In this document: piece after piece, positions 1-9,609 of the stretch
Numbering within the stretch: the first letter of the stretch is position 1
Layout of the letters: each line of letters starts with the position of its first letter
From: Paracoccaceae bacterium
GTDB taxonomy: Bacteria; Pseudomonadota; Alphaproteobacteria; Rhodobacterales; Rhodobacteraceae
DNA length: 41,653 bases
Direction: 5' to 3'
Assembly (NCBI GenBank): GCA_019090795.1
Contig: JAHRVG010000067.1
Coordinates: 1-41,653 of the forward strand
Notes under the pieces: generated by a model
Databases searched by the model: none
What the model saw: only the letters and a program-made list of their open reading frames with translations
What the model was told of the DNA's origin: nothing
Program-made: the position numbers and the translations under genes

Positions 1-3000
1 CCTACCGCCGCCGCCTTTCAGAACGTCGTTTTGCGCACCACCGCTCAGCGTGTCGTCACCGCTGCCGCCGAATAATTTGTCATCGCCCGCATCCCCTGAA
101 AGCACGTCATTACCATCATCGCCAAGCAATCTATCCTCGCTATCACCGCCGTTGATTGAATCATTGCCCTTGCCACCGGAAACGATGTCCTGGCCTCCTA
201 GGCCGGATAACGCATCATCTCCGTCGCCGCCTTTTAGGTTATTTGCAATGTCACTGCCGCCTATGACGTCGGCAAATTGTGACCCGACAATGTTTTCGAT
301 GTCTTTGAACGTATCGCCATCTGCATCACCTAAGCTGCCGGTTCCTGCTTTCAAATCAAGCGAGATACCAGCCGTGGCCGATGTATAGCGCGCGGTGTCT
401 GTGCCGTTTCCTCCCCCGATTGCATCAGCACCTGCACCGCCTTCAAGGATATCGTCACCGTCGTCACCGAGCAACGTATCATCGCCGTCGAGGCCAAACA
501 GCTTGTCGTTACCAACAAATCCGGAAAGCGTGTTGCCTTTGGCGTTACCCCGTAATTCGTCGTCAAAGCCGGAACCAATCGCATTTTCGATCGCGGACAG
601 GCTCACCAGTTGGGTCCATGTGCCGGTCTCCAGTGTTTTGGCCTGTCGGGATCGGGCCTCTCCGGTTGATAAATCTACAGCCAATGCAAATCGGTAGGTT
701 GAGAAATTGGCCGTGTCCAATCCGGTACCGCCATGCCATGAATCAAGGCCTGCTGCATAGGTGAACATGTCATCGCCCCCGTTCCCGAACAGGGCGTCAT
801 TCCCAAGGCCGCCGTTGAACTTGTTGGCGCGATTATCGCCGTTCAGGCGATCATTAAAATCGGTGCCGATGGCGTTTTCGACATCCAGATCGTAAATCAG
901 TGTAATCTCGCGTTTGGTTCCCACATCCCAGTCGGCCGTATCACTGGTGGAAACTGCATCTTGCAGGCGTAAATCCAGATCAATTGCAAACCCGAACAGG
1001 GAATAGTCAGCGGTGTCATTGCCGCCTTCGCCGTAGAAATAGTCATAGCCTGAGGTATAGACGAGGATGTCGTCACCGTCGTCACCTTGGAGCAGGTCAT
1101 CCCCGCCGCCGCCCTGCAGAACATTGCTGGCGGCATTGCCTCGTAGCGAGTCGTCAAAATCGGTGCCTACAATACGTTCAATATCAACGATTACATCATC
1201 GCCATCACCGTCTATCAGGCTGGCGCTGATCCATTTCGTCATGCCGGAGTAGTCCAGCGTATCGAATCCGGCACCGCCATCAAAGAAATCGCTGCCGCCT
1301 GTTTCGGTGTTGATCAGTGTGTCGCTGCCCAATCCGCCAAACAAGAAGTCGTCATCAAGGCCACCGTCCAGCTTGTCGTTGCCTTCTCCCCCAAACAGCA
1401 TGTTTTCGCGGTCTGTGCCGATCAGATGGTCGTTGAAGTCAGAGCCGACAACATTTTCCATATTGGTAATCTGGGTGATGGTTTTCCATGTGCCTGATTT
1501 CAGGTCGGTGCCACCCCGGGTGCGAGCCTCGTCCGTGGCGGTCAGATCAACCAGAACAGCCGAGTCGAAATAGCTGTAAACGGCTGTATCGCTGCCGCCT
1601 TTGCCGTCAAATGTGTCCACGCCGCCATAATAGGAGAACCAGTTGTCGTTTGAATCGCCATACATGGTGTCGTTGCCAAGGCCGCCAACGACGTTTTCGA
1701 CATTATACAGTTTGTCCCTTTCGGTTGTCGAAATGAACACGTGATAACTGCTGGAATTAATGTCCACTATTATGTCATCGGTCAGGCTCGCATAGGAGAT
1801 CGTATCAAAGTCAGCCCTGCCATTATAAGTATCGACACCCGAGCCTGCCTCTTCGATAAACAAATCATCCCCTGCATCGCCTTCGAGCCGGTCTGCATCT
1901 GTGCCCCCGAGCAAAATATCATTACCTTGGCCGCCATAAAGCGTGTCGTTCCCTTCGCCGCCAAACAGGCTGTCATCGCCCAAATCCCCGCGCAAGGCAT
2001 TGTCATCGCCTTTGCCGCCAAACAGGGCATTGTTCAGGCTGTTGCCAAGAATGTTGTCTGCCAGATCAGTTCCGATCACAACTTCGAAACCCGATACAAC
2101 ATCCCGGTCACCATGGGTGTCGATCGCGTATTCGTCTCCGATGTTGCTCATTACCACTTCAACGCCGCGTATGCCTGTTTCCTTGCTGTAGTCCAGCGTA
2201 TCAATGCCTGCCCCACCCAGCAGCGTATCATTGCCACTGTGGCCGGTGATGGTGTCGTTCCCCAGATTTCCCTCAATCCGGTTGACTGATCCGTCACCAA
2301 TCAGAATGTCGTTGAACTCGGAGCCGCGTATATTTTCAAAGCCCGAAATTGTAACCAGTGTGCGCAATGCGCCGGTGGCGAGCTCCATGTCCGCTCCGTC
2401 GCGGGTTGTGATGTCTGGTTTGCCGGCCAGATCCACCTCGACTGCTGCGCCATACCGATCAAAATCGACAGTGTCCGCACCGCTGCCGCCGAACCAAGTA
2501 TCCAATCCTTTGGAATAGATGAAGAAGTCATTCCCACCATCACCATAAACGACATCACTGCCATACCCGTCGTCCAGAATGTCGTCACCGGCCCCGGCAA
2601 ACAGCGTATCTTTGCCGTTGTCACCGGAAAGGTAATCCGTGCCATTGCCGCCAAACAGGGTGTCATTTCCGTCGTTTCCGTACAGCAAATCATTGCCATC
2701 GTCACCGCTGGCGGTATCGTTACCATCATCGCCAGACAGATAGTCATCGCCATCATTTCCGGAAATGCTGTCATTGCCTTCTGCGCCAAAAAGGTTGTTC
2801 TTAAAGCGGTTTCCAAGGATTATGTCATCAAATAGCGATCCGTTTATGTGTTCAATTGAGACCAGTAAGTCACCTTCTGCATCGCCCCCGGAACCGGTGA
2901 AGTTAATCAGATTAAGATTTACCCCAGCATCGGATTTCAGATAGGAAACCGCATCGCGACCGGCACCACCATCCAGCAAATCCGCACCTTTGCTGGATTC

Positions 3001-6000
3001 AAAAAAGTCGTCACCGCCAAAGCCGCGCAGCAAGTCGGATTTGTTGGTGCCGTTCAGAATATCATCATCGCCGTTGGTGCCCAAAAATGTCACGCCATTC
3101 CCGGTAAAGGTTGCCGCCGCTAGTGCTGAACCCGTGCCAGCGCTAAGGCTACCAGTGAAAGTTTTGGTGAAGGTTCCGTCCAGGGTCTCGAACTCGAAAT
3201 CCAAACCTTTGGCGCTGTCAGTCGCAAAATACCCCAGAATACGAACCGAATTTGTGCCGGTTTTGACAACAAGATCCGTTTCCGAGACCTTGAATTTCAG
3301 ATCGGCCTGATTGTAGGCGGTGAAAATCAGTTTGCTGCTTTCGCCTACTTCGCCAAAGATCAGATCATCGCCAAAATCGCTGCCAAAGACATAAATGTCA
3401 TTGCCCCGGCCACCAGACATAAAGTCGTTGCCGCCGCGTCCGATCAAAGCATCATCGCCTTCGCCTGCGAACATGATACCCTGCAAGGTGCCGCCGACCA
3501 GCACGTCATTTTCGTCGCCGCCAGAAATGACGATTTCTTCTATTCCCCTGAATTTTACCGAAGAAGAGCCATGTTCGATCACTTGGTAATCATCTGATGT
3601 AATTGCATAAAGCGCTGCAAAATCTGCAAGGGTCAATGGTATGCCAGTCATCGAATAAGTGATACCAATTTTTGTGCCGCTGGCGTCAAAGAATTGTAGT
3701 GTTAACGCATCATTGCGGTCACTGATGGACAGGGCGTCGTTGCCGACGCCGCCGTAAATCTCGTCATTGCCGCCGATGTGTTCAAACAAGTCATCGCCTG
3801 CTTCGCCGTAGAGATGATCATCCCCCAGTCCGCCGGACATTTCGTCATCACCACCGCCACCTTTGGCGGTGTCATCCAGATCACCACCGACAACATAGTC
3901 GTTGCCGTCACCCAACAGCACATGCATACGTTCAAAATCGGCAATCTGGGTGCCTTGTCCGATGTCATAGCCAACGCCAGATTCTTGGGTCACATTCAAT
4001 GTTAGATCATCGTCAAAGGCGCGCAGATCGGCCACGAACAAGTCTGCGTCACCAGCCCGTTCGCCGCCAACATAACCAACGCCGCCCTGATAAACGATCA
4101 CGTCGTCGTAATCATCAGTACCAGCAACATCAACCGCTTCCATACCTTGATAGGTCACATGGGTCAGGGAACGCCCGTACCATTTTGTCGGATCACCCGG
4201 CGTGCGGTTGTAAAACAGCCATTCATGGGCCCCCATGGATTTTTCAGCCAGATCCTGAATGTCTTCACGACCGGAAAATGCCCAGACAATCCCGCGCGTA
4301 GCCGACAGAATATCATTGCCATCCTCGTCGCGCAGGGCAACCCGCGTATTCCAGGTAGAGCCGCCGATAATCAGATGGTCCAGTTCGGCCGATCCATCCG
4401 CATTTGTGCCGCCATAGATTTCATCGTAACCGATTGAATCGTAATAGAAAGTATCGCTGCCTTCGCCCCCCATCAGCACATCATTGCCGCCATAGCCGAT
4501 CATAGTATCGTTACCGCCGCCGCCGACAAACATATCGTTCAGCCAGCCACCTGCCAGAATATCATGGCCATCACCGGCCAGAATAACCGCCCGGTCCATG
4601 CCGCTGACGTACACACCATTGGCCAGAACTTTGCCGGTCTGGGTTTCGTATCTACCGCCAATGCTGAAATCGATACCTGCTTCTTGTCCGCGGAAATCCG
4701 CGGCAAAAGTATCGCGGTCATTCCCCAGTTGGGCCTCGCCCGCATCGTAATATGTACCGCCTTGATAGATCACCAAATCATTGCCATCAAAAGAGCCGAT
4801 AACGTTGATTGCCTCGATGTTGCGATAGGTCACAAGGTCAGTACCAAAAGAATTTCCCTGCGAATACACATGGCCTTCGCGGAGGTAATCCATTGATGTT
4901 GCAATACTTTTAACATCTGAAGAAGCCCCCAGACGGGACAGTTCCACCCCGGCGGAGTTGTATAAAGTGTAGGTAAGGTGGCCGCCGAATTTGTAATCGG
5001 ATGACGTGCTGCCGCCACCGGTATCCGCTACTTGATTTGCCTCGATGTTCAGAACATCAAAGCCCTTGCCGCCGTCAATGGTATCATCGCCACCATCGTG
5101 CCAGAAAATGGTGTCGTCACCATCACCGCCATACAATGTATCGCCAACAGAATCATCGCCGCCAGACAAGAAATCGTCGCCGTCACCGGTTTCGATATAA
5201 TCATCCAGCGCACCGCCATAAACAACATCGGCATCTGTGGTGCCTACAAGGTGCAAGCGATCCATGCCTTTGATCGTGGTATCGCCAAAATAAGACACGT
5301 CATCGGTGATATCCAGCCGCAACCCGCCACGCGTGCCCATGCGCCATTCATAGGCCGAGAAATCAGCAGCAAAAGTGTCATCGCCTGAAACGCCGCCATC
5401 ATAATAGGTGCCGCCCATAAAGATCACCAGGTCATCGCCCATGCCCTGATCGGACGTGTTTTTATCAATCACAACGCTGACGCTTTCAACGTCGGTTGAG
5501 ATATGAATGCTGCCTTGTTCACGACTGCCGTTCATCAACTCGACATAGCTTAGCGGTTCTAATTCGGTTTCGGCAGCAGTGTCAAAATTGGCCTCGATGT
5601 CGCGATACACATAGCCGAGAAACCGAGAGAGGTTGCCGTGGTTCGCTTCTGCGCCAATGCCGTTTGGCCCGACAACATCGGAGTAAAAATCGGGACCAGC
5701 AAAATATAAGTGGGCGTTATAGCGCAGCCCTTGCACACCTGCGCGCACAAAAACCTGATCAACGCCGGTTCCGCCCTGAATGTAATCGGTAAAGGCCTCT
5801 GCTTGCGGCGTCGGAATATTGCCCAATTCCACCGTTGCAATATCGTTTCCCGCCCCCAAGGATACAAAATCATCTGATGTATCAACGGTATAGCCGCTGC
5901 CGACCTTGATCGCATAGGTCAGTTTTACCACATCATCACCGCCGCCGGTCGAAATCGCATCCGAAAACGTACCGCTGACAATGTAGTCGTCACCATTGCC

Positions 6001-8142
6001 GGTTTCCAGAAATAACGCCTCGACATTTACAACGGTCACGCCGTTTGCAAGGGTCACACCACCCATAGTGGTGCTGTCAAAGTCGTTCTCATCCTCAATT
6101 GCCTTGGCCAGATCCCAATTGATCGCGACATCGCCATCAAGGTATTTAAAGTCCGCCATGAACACATCGTGCTCGCCGTTGAGATTGGCACCACCGTCGT
6201 AAAAATCGCCTTCATTGTAGAACAGCACATCGCCCAAATCCTGACCAACCGCACTTGTCGGGCCGTTGGCTTGCAGGATATGGCCGTGATATTCGTAGGT
6301 GACTTTGTGAAAACTGTAAGTGGGGTCATTCTCGACGATCAGCCGTTCGAACATCAACTTCCAATCGGTGTCATACGACAGGTCTATACGTTCAAGCGAT
6401 GTACCAAACCTGTTATAGAACCACTTAACGTTCAGGTTATCTTGAATAATCGGACCGCCGACAGTGTTTGAAACCGAGGGAGCGGCCATGATAACGCTGC
6501 CGTTGGTCGTGTTGACGAACACCTCGGCGTCAAAGGCCCCGGTCCAGCCAAAGAAAACCTTGCCGGGGAATTGGTTGATATCTGAATAATCGGGCAGAAC
6601 AATGGGCGGCACACCGTCGATGAAAACCGGTTTTTGGTCAAATTCACTAGCGGGATACCTGTCTTCAAACTTGGCAAACAATGCATCCAGCTGCTTGTGT
6701 GAGGCCTCGAAATAGTCATAGACCGCGCCCTCGGCGCCGGGCAAATCCGGGTTCCAGTCGCTGGGTGCTATCTCGGGCTGTACATAGAAAACTTCGTAAA
6801 TATCATAGTCTTTGTTGAAAATTGAGCCATCCACCTCAAATTCATGGCTATAAACCGTACCAAGGTCGATCTCCCAGCCATCATCGCCTTCGGCGGGGAA
6901 TTTGATTTGTTTCAGGGGGCCGAATTCCACCTCCAGAAACGACGGAACCCAAGACCCTTTCAGCGCCCCTTTCAGAATGTCGATGGTGATGCCAAAGGTG
7001 ATTGCCAACCCGATGTCATGGGTGAAGTGGGCACGGTTAATGTAATATTCCGCCGTGATCTTTGCATGGCCTACAGTTGGTGGATCACCGGGGTCCATGG
7101 TTGTGGTGCGGGGGGCAGTCAGGGTCAGCGTATCTCCCAATTTACCAACAGCGCGGAGGTCATCCGTCGTATCGTCCGGGGTGCCATTGTCGGAAATCAG
7201 CAAAATACCGATGTCCGGCGTGTCGTCCTCGCCCACGTTGGTGATGTCCAGTTTGGTCTTTTCGGTTAACGCCAATCCGGCAGTGGCCTGAATATCTATC
7301 GCGGTAAAGTTGAACTTTATTTTACCGCTCGGGATAAAACTGACATAGTCGCCTAAATCATAGGTATGTTCGGCAAACACTGTTTCGCCTAGAAACTTGA
7401 CCACAGCTTGTGTCGCCGGTTCGGGAATTGTGCCCAGCAAATTCAACAGCATCTTGTCCAGATCGGCGCTCAGTTCGATAAAATTGGTATTTGATGTACC
7501 GGACCCCTCAACCACACCGGAATCTGTATTGCTGCCTTTGGTGTCGGCCCCTTGCGGAAGTTGCGCGGTTAATTTGATGCCGAATTTCTCATTTTCAATT
7601 TCGAGTTTCGGCAGTTTGGCCGAAATCTTGATCAAATCAATTTTTTCCTTGATGTTGATCAGGCTGAAACCGCTGTAGTTGTCGCTGCCAAATGGCCACG
7701 GCCAATCCACGTAAATATCGCGTACACCGGCGGAAATCTCGACGATCAGTTTCAGGCCCGCCGCAACGCCGTTTTCACCCGGACCAAAGCCTTTGGATTC
7801 AATCTTGGCCGCCAAGATATCATAGCTGGAAAAATCAAAGGTCATTGTACCGCCGCCTAAAACGGCGTTGGTGTGTTGGACAAAAAGGTCCAATTCGTAG
7901 GATGCGCCCCAAGATCCGGATGATCCCAGATTGGCCCAACCAAGCAGGCCGAATTTAACATCGAGATAGGCAGTGAAATCAGCCTCGAGAACCCAGATAT
8001 CAAACCCGAAATGTTTGGTTTGTTCGTCAGGGTCAAATATCAGGAAATCGCCGGTATCAATATAGAGGTTGACTGCATTGCCCGGAGACCAAACTGATTG
8101 GCCTGTAGTGCTAAATGTAAGTGACGTATTTGTAGTAATCAT
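1..8142 (-). CDS. Giant RTX-type calcium-binding secreted protein (3' end outside window)
   Basis: One open frame runs from ATG at 8142 to position 1 without a stop (2714 codons; C-terminus missing). A purine-rich SD (GGGGAG, 8151-8156 on the reverse strand) lies 8 nt before the ATG. There is no Sec signal peptide. Residues 1 to about 620 are non-repetitive and beta-rich, with no family I recognise. Residues ~630-1420 carry four long modules built on VIYQGGTYYDGG followed by DTFAADF and GDGxDxxxGG. Residues ~1590-1660 resemble the haemolysin-type calcium-binding related domain (DLVVKTG...VRILGYF). Residues ~1730-2714 are a second module class ([DT]xxYS...VDL...ENVxGSxFND) alternating with GGxGxDxLxGG nonapeptides, still running at the edge (GDDTLSGGAQND). 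RTX nonapeptides bind Ca2+ and such proteins normally leave by a type I system reading a C-terminal signal, which would lie off-window. Likely a surface or extracellular adhesin/matrix protein; an enzymatic role cannot be excluded. Confidence 0.9.
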   Translation of the reverse strand, partial: MITTNTSLTFSTTGQSVWSPGNAVNLYIDTGDFLIFDPDEQTKHFGFDIWVLEADFTAYLDVKFGLLGWANLGSSGSWGASYELDLFVQHTNAVLGGGTMTFDFSSYDILAAKIESKGFGPGENGVAAGLKLIVEISAGVRDIYVDWPWPFGSDNYSGFSLINIKEKIDLIKISAKLPKLEIENEKFGIKLTAQLPQGADTKGSNTDSGVVEGSGTSNTNFIELSADLDKMLLNLLGTIPEPATQAVVKFLGETVFAEHTYDLGDYVSFIPSGKIKFNFTAIDIQATAGLALTEKTKLDITNVGEDDTPDIGILLISDNGTPDDTTDDLRAVGKLGDTLTLTAPRTTTMDPGDPPTVGHAKITAEYYINRAHFTHDIGLAITFGITIDILKGALKGSWVPSFLEVEFGPLKQIKFPAEGDDGWEIDLGTVYSHEFEVDGSIFNKDYDIYEVFYVQPEIAPSDWNPDLPGAEGAVYDYFEASHKQLDALFAKFEDRYPASEFDQKPVFIDGVPPIVLPDYSDINQFPGKVFFGWTGAFDAEVFVNTTNGSVIMAAPSVSNTVGGPIIQDNLNVKWFYNRFGTSLERIDLSYDTDWKLMFERLIVENDPTYSFHKVTYEYHGHILQANGPTSAVGQDLGDVLFYNEGDFYDGGANLNGEHDVFMADFKYLDGDVAINWDLAKAIEDENDFDSTTMGGVTLANGVTVVNVEALFLETGNGDDYIVSGTFSDAISTGGGDDVVKLTYAIKVGSGYTVDTSDDFVSLGAGNDIATVELGNIPTPQAEAFTDYIQGGTGVDQVFVRAGVQGLRYNAHLYFAGPDFYSDVVGPNGIGAEANHGNLSRFLGYVYRDIEANFDTAAETELEPLSYVELMNGSREQGSIHISTDVESVSVVIDKNTSDQGMGDDLVIFMGGTYYDGGVSGDDTFAADFSAYEWRMGTRGGLRLDITDDVSYFGDTTIKGMDRLHLVGTTDADVVYGGALDDYIETGDGDDFLSGGDDSVGDTLYGGDGDDTIFWHDGGDDTIDGGKGFDVLNIEANQVADTGGGSTSSDYKFGGHLTYTLYNSAGVELSRLGASSDVKSIATSMDYLREGHVYSQGNSFGTDLVTYRNIEAINVIGSFDGNDLVIYQGGTYYDAGEAQLGNDRDTFAADFRGQEAGIDFSIGGRYETQTGKVLANGVYVSGMDRAVILAGDGHDILAGGWLNDMFVGGGGNDTMIGYGGNDVLMGGEGSDTFYYDSIGYDEIYGGTNADGSAELDHLIIGGSTWNTRVALRDEDGNDILSATRGIVWAFSGREDIQDLAEKSMGAHEWLFYNRTPGDPTKWYGRSLTHVTYQGMEAVDVAGTDDYDDVIVYQGGVGYVGGERAGDADLFVADLRAFDDDLTLNVTQESGVGYDIGQGTQIADFERMHVLLGDGNDYVVGGDLDDTAKGGGGDDEMSGGLGDDHLYGEAGDDLFEHIGGNDEIYGGVGNDALSISDRNDALTLQFFDASGTKIGITYSMTGIPLTLADFAALYAITSDDYQVIEHGSSSVKFRGIEEIVISGGDENDVLVGGTLQGIMFAGEGDDALIGRGGNDFMSGGRGNDIYVFGSDFGDDLIFGEVGESSKLIFTAYNQADLKFKVSETDLVVKTGTNSVRILGYFATDSAKGLDFEFETLDGTFTKTFTGSLSAGTGSALAAATFTGNGVTFLGTNGDDDILNGTNKSDLLRGFGGDDFFESSKGADLLDGGAGRDAVSYLKSDAGVNLNLINFTGSGGDAEGDLLVSIEHINGSLFDDIILGNRFKNNLFGAEGNDSISGNDGDDYLSGDDGNDTASGDDGNDLLYGNDGNDTLFGGNGTDYLSGDNGKDTLFAGAGDDILDDGYGSDVVYGDGGNDFFIYSKGLDTWFGGSGADTVDFDRYGAAVEVDLAGKPDITTRDGADMELATGALRTLVTISGFENIRGSEFNDILIGDGSVNRIEGNLGNDTITGHSGNDTLLGGAGIDTLDYSKETGIRGVEVVMSNIGDEYAIDTHGDRDVVSGFEVVIGTDLADNILGNSLNNALFGGKGDDNALRGDLGDDSLFGGEGNDTLYGGQGNDILLGGTDADRLEGDAGDDLFIEEAGSGVDTYNGRADFDTISYASLTDDIIVDINSSSYHVFISTTERDKLYNVENVVGGLGNDTMYGDSNDNWFSYYGGVDTFDGKGGSDTAVYSYFDSAVLVDLTATDEARTRGGTDLKSGTWKTITQITNMENVVGSDFNDHLIGTDRENMLFGGEGNDKLDGGLDDDFLFGGLGSDTLINTETGGSDFFDGGAGFDTLDYSGMTKWISASLIDGDGDDVIVDIERIVGTDFDDSLRGNAASNVLQGGGGDDLLQGDDGDDILVYTSGYDYFYGEGGNDTADYSLFGFAIDLDLRLQDAVSTSDTADWDVGTKREITLIYDLDVENAIGTDFNDRLNGDNRANKFNGGLGNDALFGNGGDDMFTYAAGLDSWHGGTGLDTANFSTYRFALAVDLSTGEARSRQAKTLETGTWTQLVSLSAIENAIGSGFDDELRGNAKGNTLSGFVGNDKLFGLDGDDTLLGDDGDDILEGGAGADAIGGGNGTDTARYTSATAGISLDLKAGTGSLGDADGDTFKDIENIVGSQFADVIGGSDIANNLKGGDGDDALSGLGGQDIVSGGKGNDSINGGDSEDRLLGDDGNDVLSGDAGDDKLFGGSGDDTLSGGAQNDVLKGGGGR
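330..2965 (-). repeat. Nine-copy RTX module, class B
   Basis: Within the giant RTX gene the pattern DTxxYSxxxxxxxVDL - variable 10-30 residue loop - IExxxGSxFNDxLxGN recurs about nine times, each followed by one to several GGxGxD nonapeptides. Approximate starts on the reverse strand are 2955, 2475, 2205, 1855, 1580, 1260, 1015, 720 and 390, so the period is irregular at roughly 80-160 residues. Four copies (2475, 1580, 1015, 720) carry a longer loop; two of them (1580 and 720) contain the sequence SGTW or TGTW. The other copies have a shorter loop. Confidence 0.75.
3880..6243 (-). repeat. Four-copy RTX module, class A
   Basis: Four modules of about 200-265 residues lie between the N-terminal region and the class B repeats of the giant RTX protein. 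Each begins near DxVIYQGGTYYDGG (6243-6184, 5440-5400, 4785-4740, 4110-4080 on the reverse strand; the first copy reads DVLFYNEGDFYDGG), continues with DxFxADF, then a beta-rich stretch and a GMDR or VEAL line leading into GDGxDxxxGG repeats. The spacing between copies is about 800, 650 and 675 nt. Confidence 0.65.
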
Positions 8143-8358
8143 TGTAACGGCTCCCCCAAGCAACAACAATATTTTTCAGTATCTTCTTTGCATTAAAGCA
8201 AGCGTTAACTATGTGCCTCGGGCGTTTGCAAAGCAAGGAATTAGTTTTGAATTGGTTGTTAATCACCTGCATTGACGGTATCTGCGCATGTTTGAATTTG
8301 GTTGAGCCTGTCGCCTAAGTCAGATAGTTGGCGGGTTCCTAATTTTTCAGAAGATACT
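8143..8358. promoter_or_regulatory. Divergent intergenic region with a direct repeat
   Basis: This AT-rich spacer must hold the promoters of both the giant RTX gene (minus) and the Hsp70-like gene (plus). It contains an imperfect direct repeat: TTTGCA-TTA-AAGCAAG at 8187-8202 and TTTGCA-AAGCAAG at 8225-8237, 38 nt apart start to start. I see no convincing -35/-10 pair or terminator. Confidence 0.4.
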
Positions 8359-9609
8359 ATGGCCCAACACAACACACTCGGAATCGATTTCGGCACCTCT
8401 AATTCCGCGGCAGGAATTGCGGTGAATGATGCCCCTTATCTGATCGAAATCGAGGCGGGCAATAAAACCTTGCCGACCTCGGTGTTCTTTGATTTTGACC
8501 AACGGCGCAGCATGTTTGGCACTGCGGCTAATCGGGCCTTGGTTAACGGGCTGGATGGGCGTTTTATGCGCTCGTTAAAAAGCGTTCTTGGCACGTCGTT
8601 GATGCGCGAGTCGCGCGCCATGATGGGCGAGCGCCTGAGCTTTATCGACATTATCGCCCGGTTTCTGGCGCACATCAAAGCGCAAGCAGAGGCGCATTGC
8701 CGCCAAGAATTTGGCGCGGCCCTGTCTGGGCGTCCGGTTCACTTTCATTCAAATGATGCGGTAAAAGACAGGCAAGCCTTGATTGATCTGGAAGAGTGTT
8801 ACCTTCAGGCAGGTTTCAAAGAGGTCTCTTTCATGTTCGAACCGGAGGCGGCAGCGCTGGCCGCAAGGAAAACGGTTGACGGGGCGGGGTTGAGTTTGAT
8901 TGTGGATATTGGCGGGGGTACATCGGATTTCACAATCTATCGCAACGCGGCAACAGGAATTGATATATTGGCCAGTCACGGGGTGCGGGTCGGGGGCACC
9001 AACTTTGACCGCAGCATCAGTTTTGATCATGTTATGGGGTTGTTTGGCAAGGGCAGTGATATTCGCAATGAACTGGGGGCAGGGGTGTTGCGCGCACCGA
9101 ACCGCGTGTTTCACGATTTGGCGACATGGCAGATGATCCCGTTTTTATACACGCCTGACATGCTGAAAAAGATCGCGTATTTACACCAGCAAGCCCTGCA
9201 ACCCAAGTTGTTTGCCCGTCTGCATTCCGTGCTAGAGGATCACCTTGGCCATGATTTGGCTTTTGCGGTCGAGGCAGGCAAGATACAGGCCAACAAGGCC
9301 GCTGGTGATCTCGCGCCAATTGATCTGAGTGTTGTTGAACGCGGGCTTGTAATTTCCCTGAGCAAACAAATGCTGGCCCAATCGCTGCTTCCGCATATGA
9401 TCGAAATTGAGGCCGGTGTTGAGGAGACCCTTGCTATGGCTGGGTGCCTTCCAGATCAGGTTGAAACGGTGGTTTTTGTCGGTGGGTCCAGCCTGATGGG
9501 GGAGGTTGAGCAATTGTTGGCGGGAATATTCCCGCGCGCAAAACTGCAATACTCTGATGCGTTTACGGCCGTTGTGGATGGTTTGGCGCTGGCGGCAAAA
9601 GCTGCCTAA
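8359..9609 (+). CDS. Hsp70-family (YegD-like) ATPase
   Basis: Protein of 416 residues with the actin/Hsp70 ATPase signatures in order: phosphate-1 GIDFGTSNS (residues 8-16), FMFEPEAAALAA near 160, phosphate-2 LIVDIGGGTSDF near 180, and the adenosine motif VVFVGGSSLMGEV near 375. The C-terminal peptide-binding domain of DnaK is absent, as in E. coli YegD, so this is an Hsp70-like nucleotide-binding-domain protein, probably a cytosolic chaperone-like ATPase of unknown client. The frame is open to a TTG at 8302, but the ATG at 8359 places the phosphate-1 loop at the usual distance from the N-terminus. It is divergent from the giant RTX gene and its stop overlaps that of the convergent small gene by 4 nt (CTAA). 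No co-chaperone gene is nearby. Confidence 0.85.
   Translation: MAQHNTLGIDFGTSNSAAGIAVNDAPYLIEIEAGNKTLPTSVFFDFDQRRSMFGTAANRALVNGLDGRFMRSLKSVLGTSLMRESRAMMGERLSFIDIIARFLAHIKAQAEAHCRQEFGAALSGRPVHFHSNDAVKDRQALIDLEECYLQAGFKEVSFMFEPEAAALAARKTVDGAGLSLIVDIGGGTSDFTIYRNAATGIDILASHGVRVGGTNFDRSISFDHVMGLFGKGSDIRNELGAGVLRAPNRVFHDLATWQMIPFLYTPDMLKKIAYLHQQALQPKLFARLHSVLEDHLGHDLAFAVEAGKIQANKAAGDLAPIDLSVVERGLVISLSKQMLAQSLLPHMIEIEAGVEETLAMAGCLPDQVETVVFVGGSSLMGEVEQLLAGIFPRAKLQYSDAFTAVVDGLALAAKAA

Noticed and set aside
1-6300. Repetitive DNA that might be a CRISPR array or minisatellite
   Set aside because: The repeat is at protein level, in codon phase, with irregular period and diverged DNA; there are no identical direct repeats with unique spacers.
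50-7958. Many open frames of 60-180 codons on both strands across the giant RTX gene
   Set aside because: They are shadows caused by the repeated GGxGxDxL codons; the third minus-strand frame is open over the full length and contains all RTX motifs.
8193-8208. TTAA-N8-TTAA as a CtrA site
   Set aside because: The known CtrA motif has a 7-nt spacer; this one has 8 nt.
8302-8358. TTG-initiated N-terminal extension of the Hsp70-like protein
   Set aside because: It would place 19 unrelated residues before the phosphate-1 loop; ATG 8359 gives the family start.
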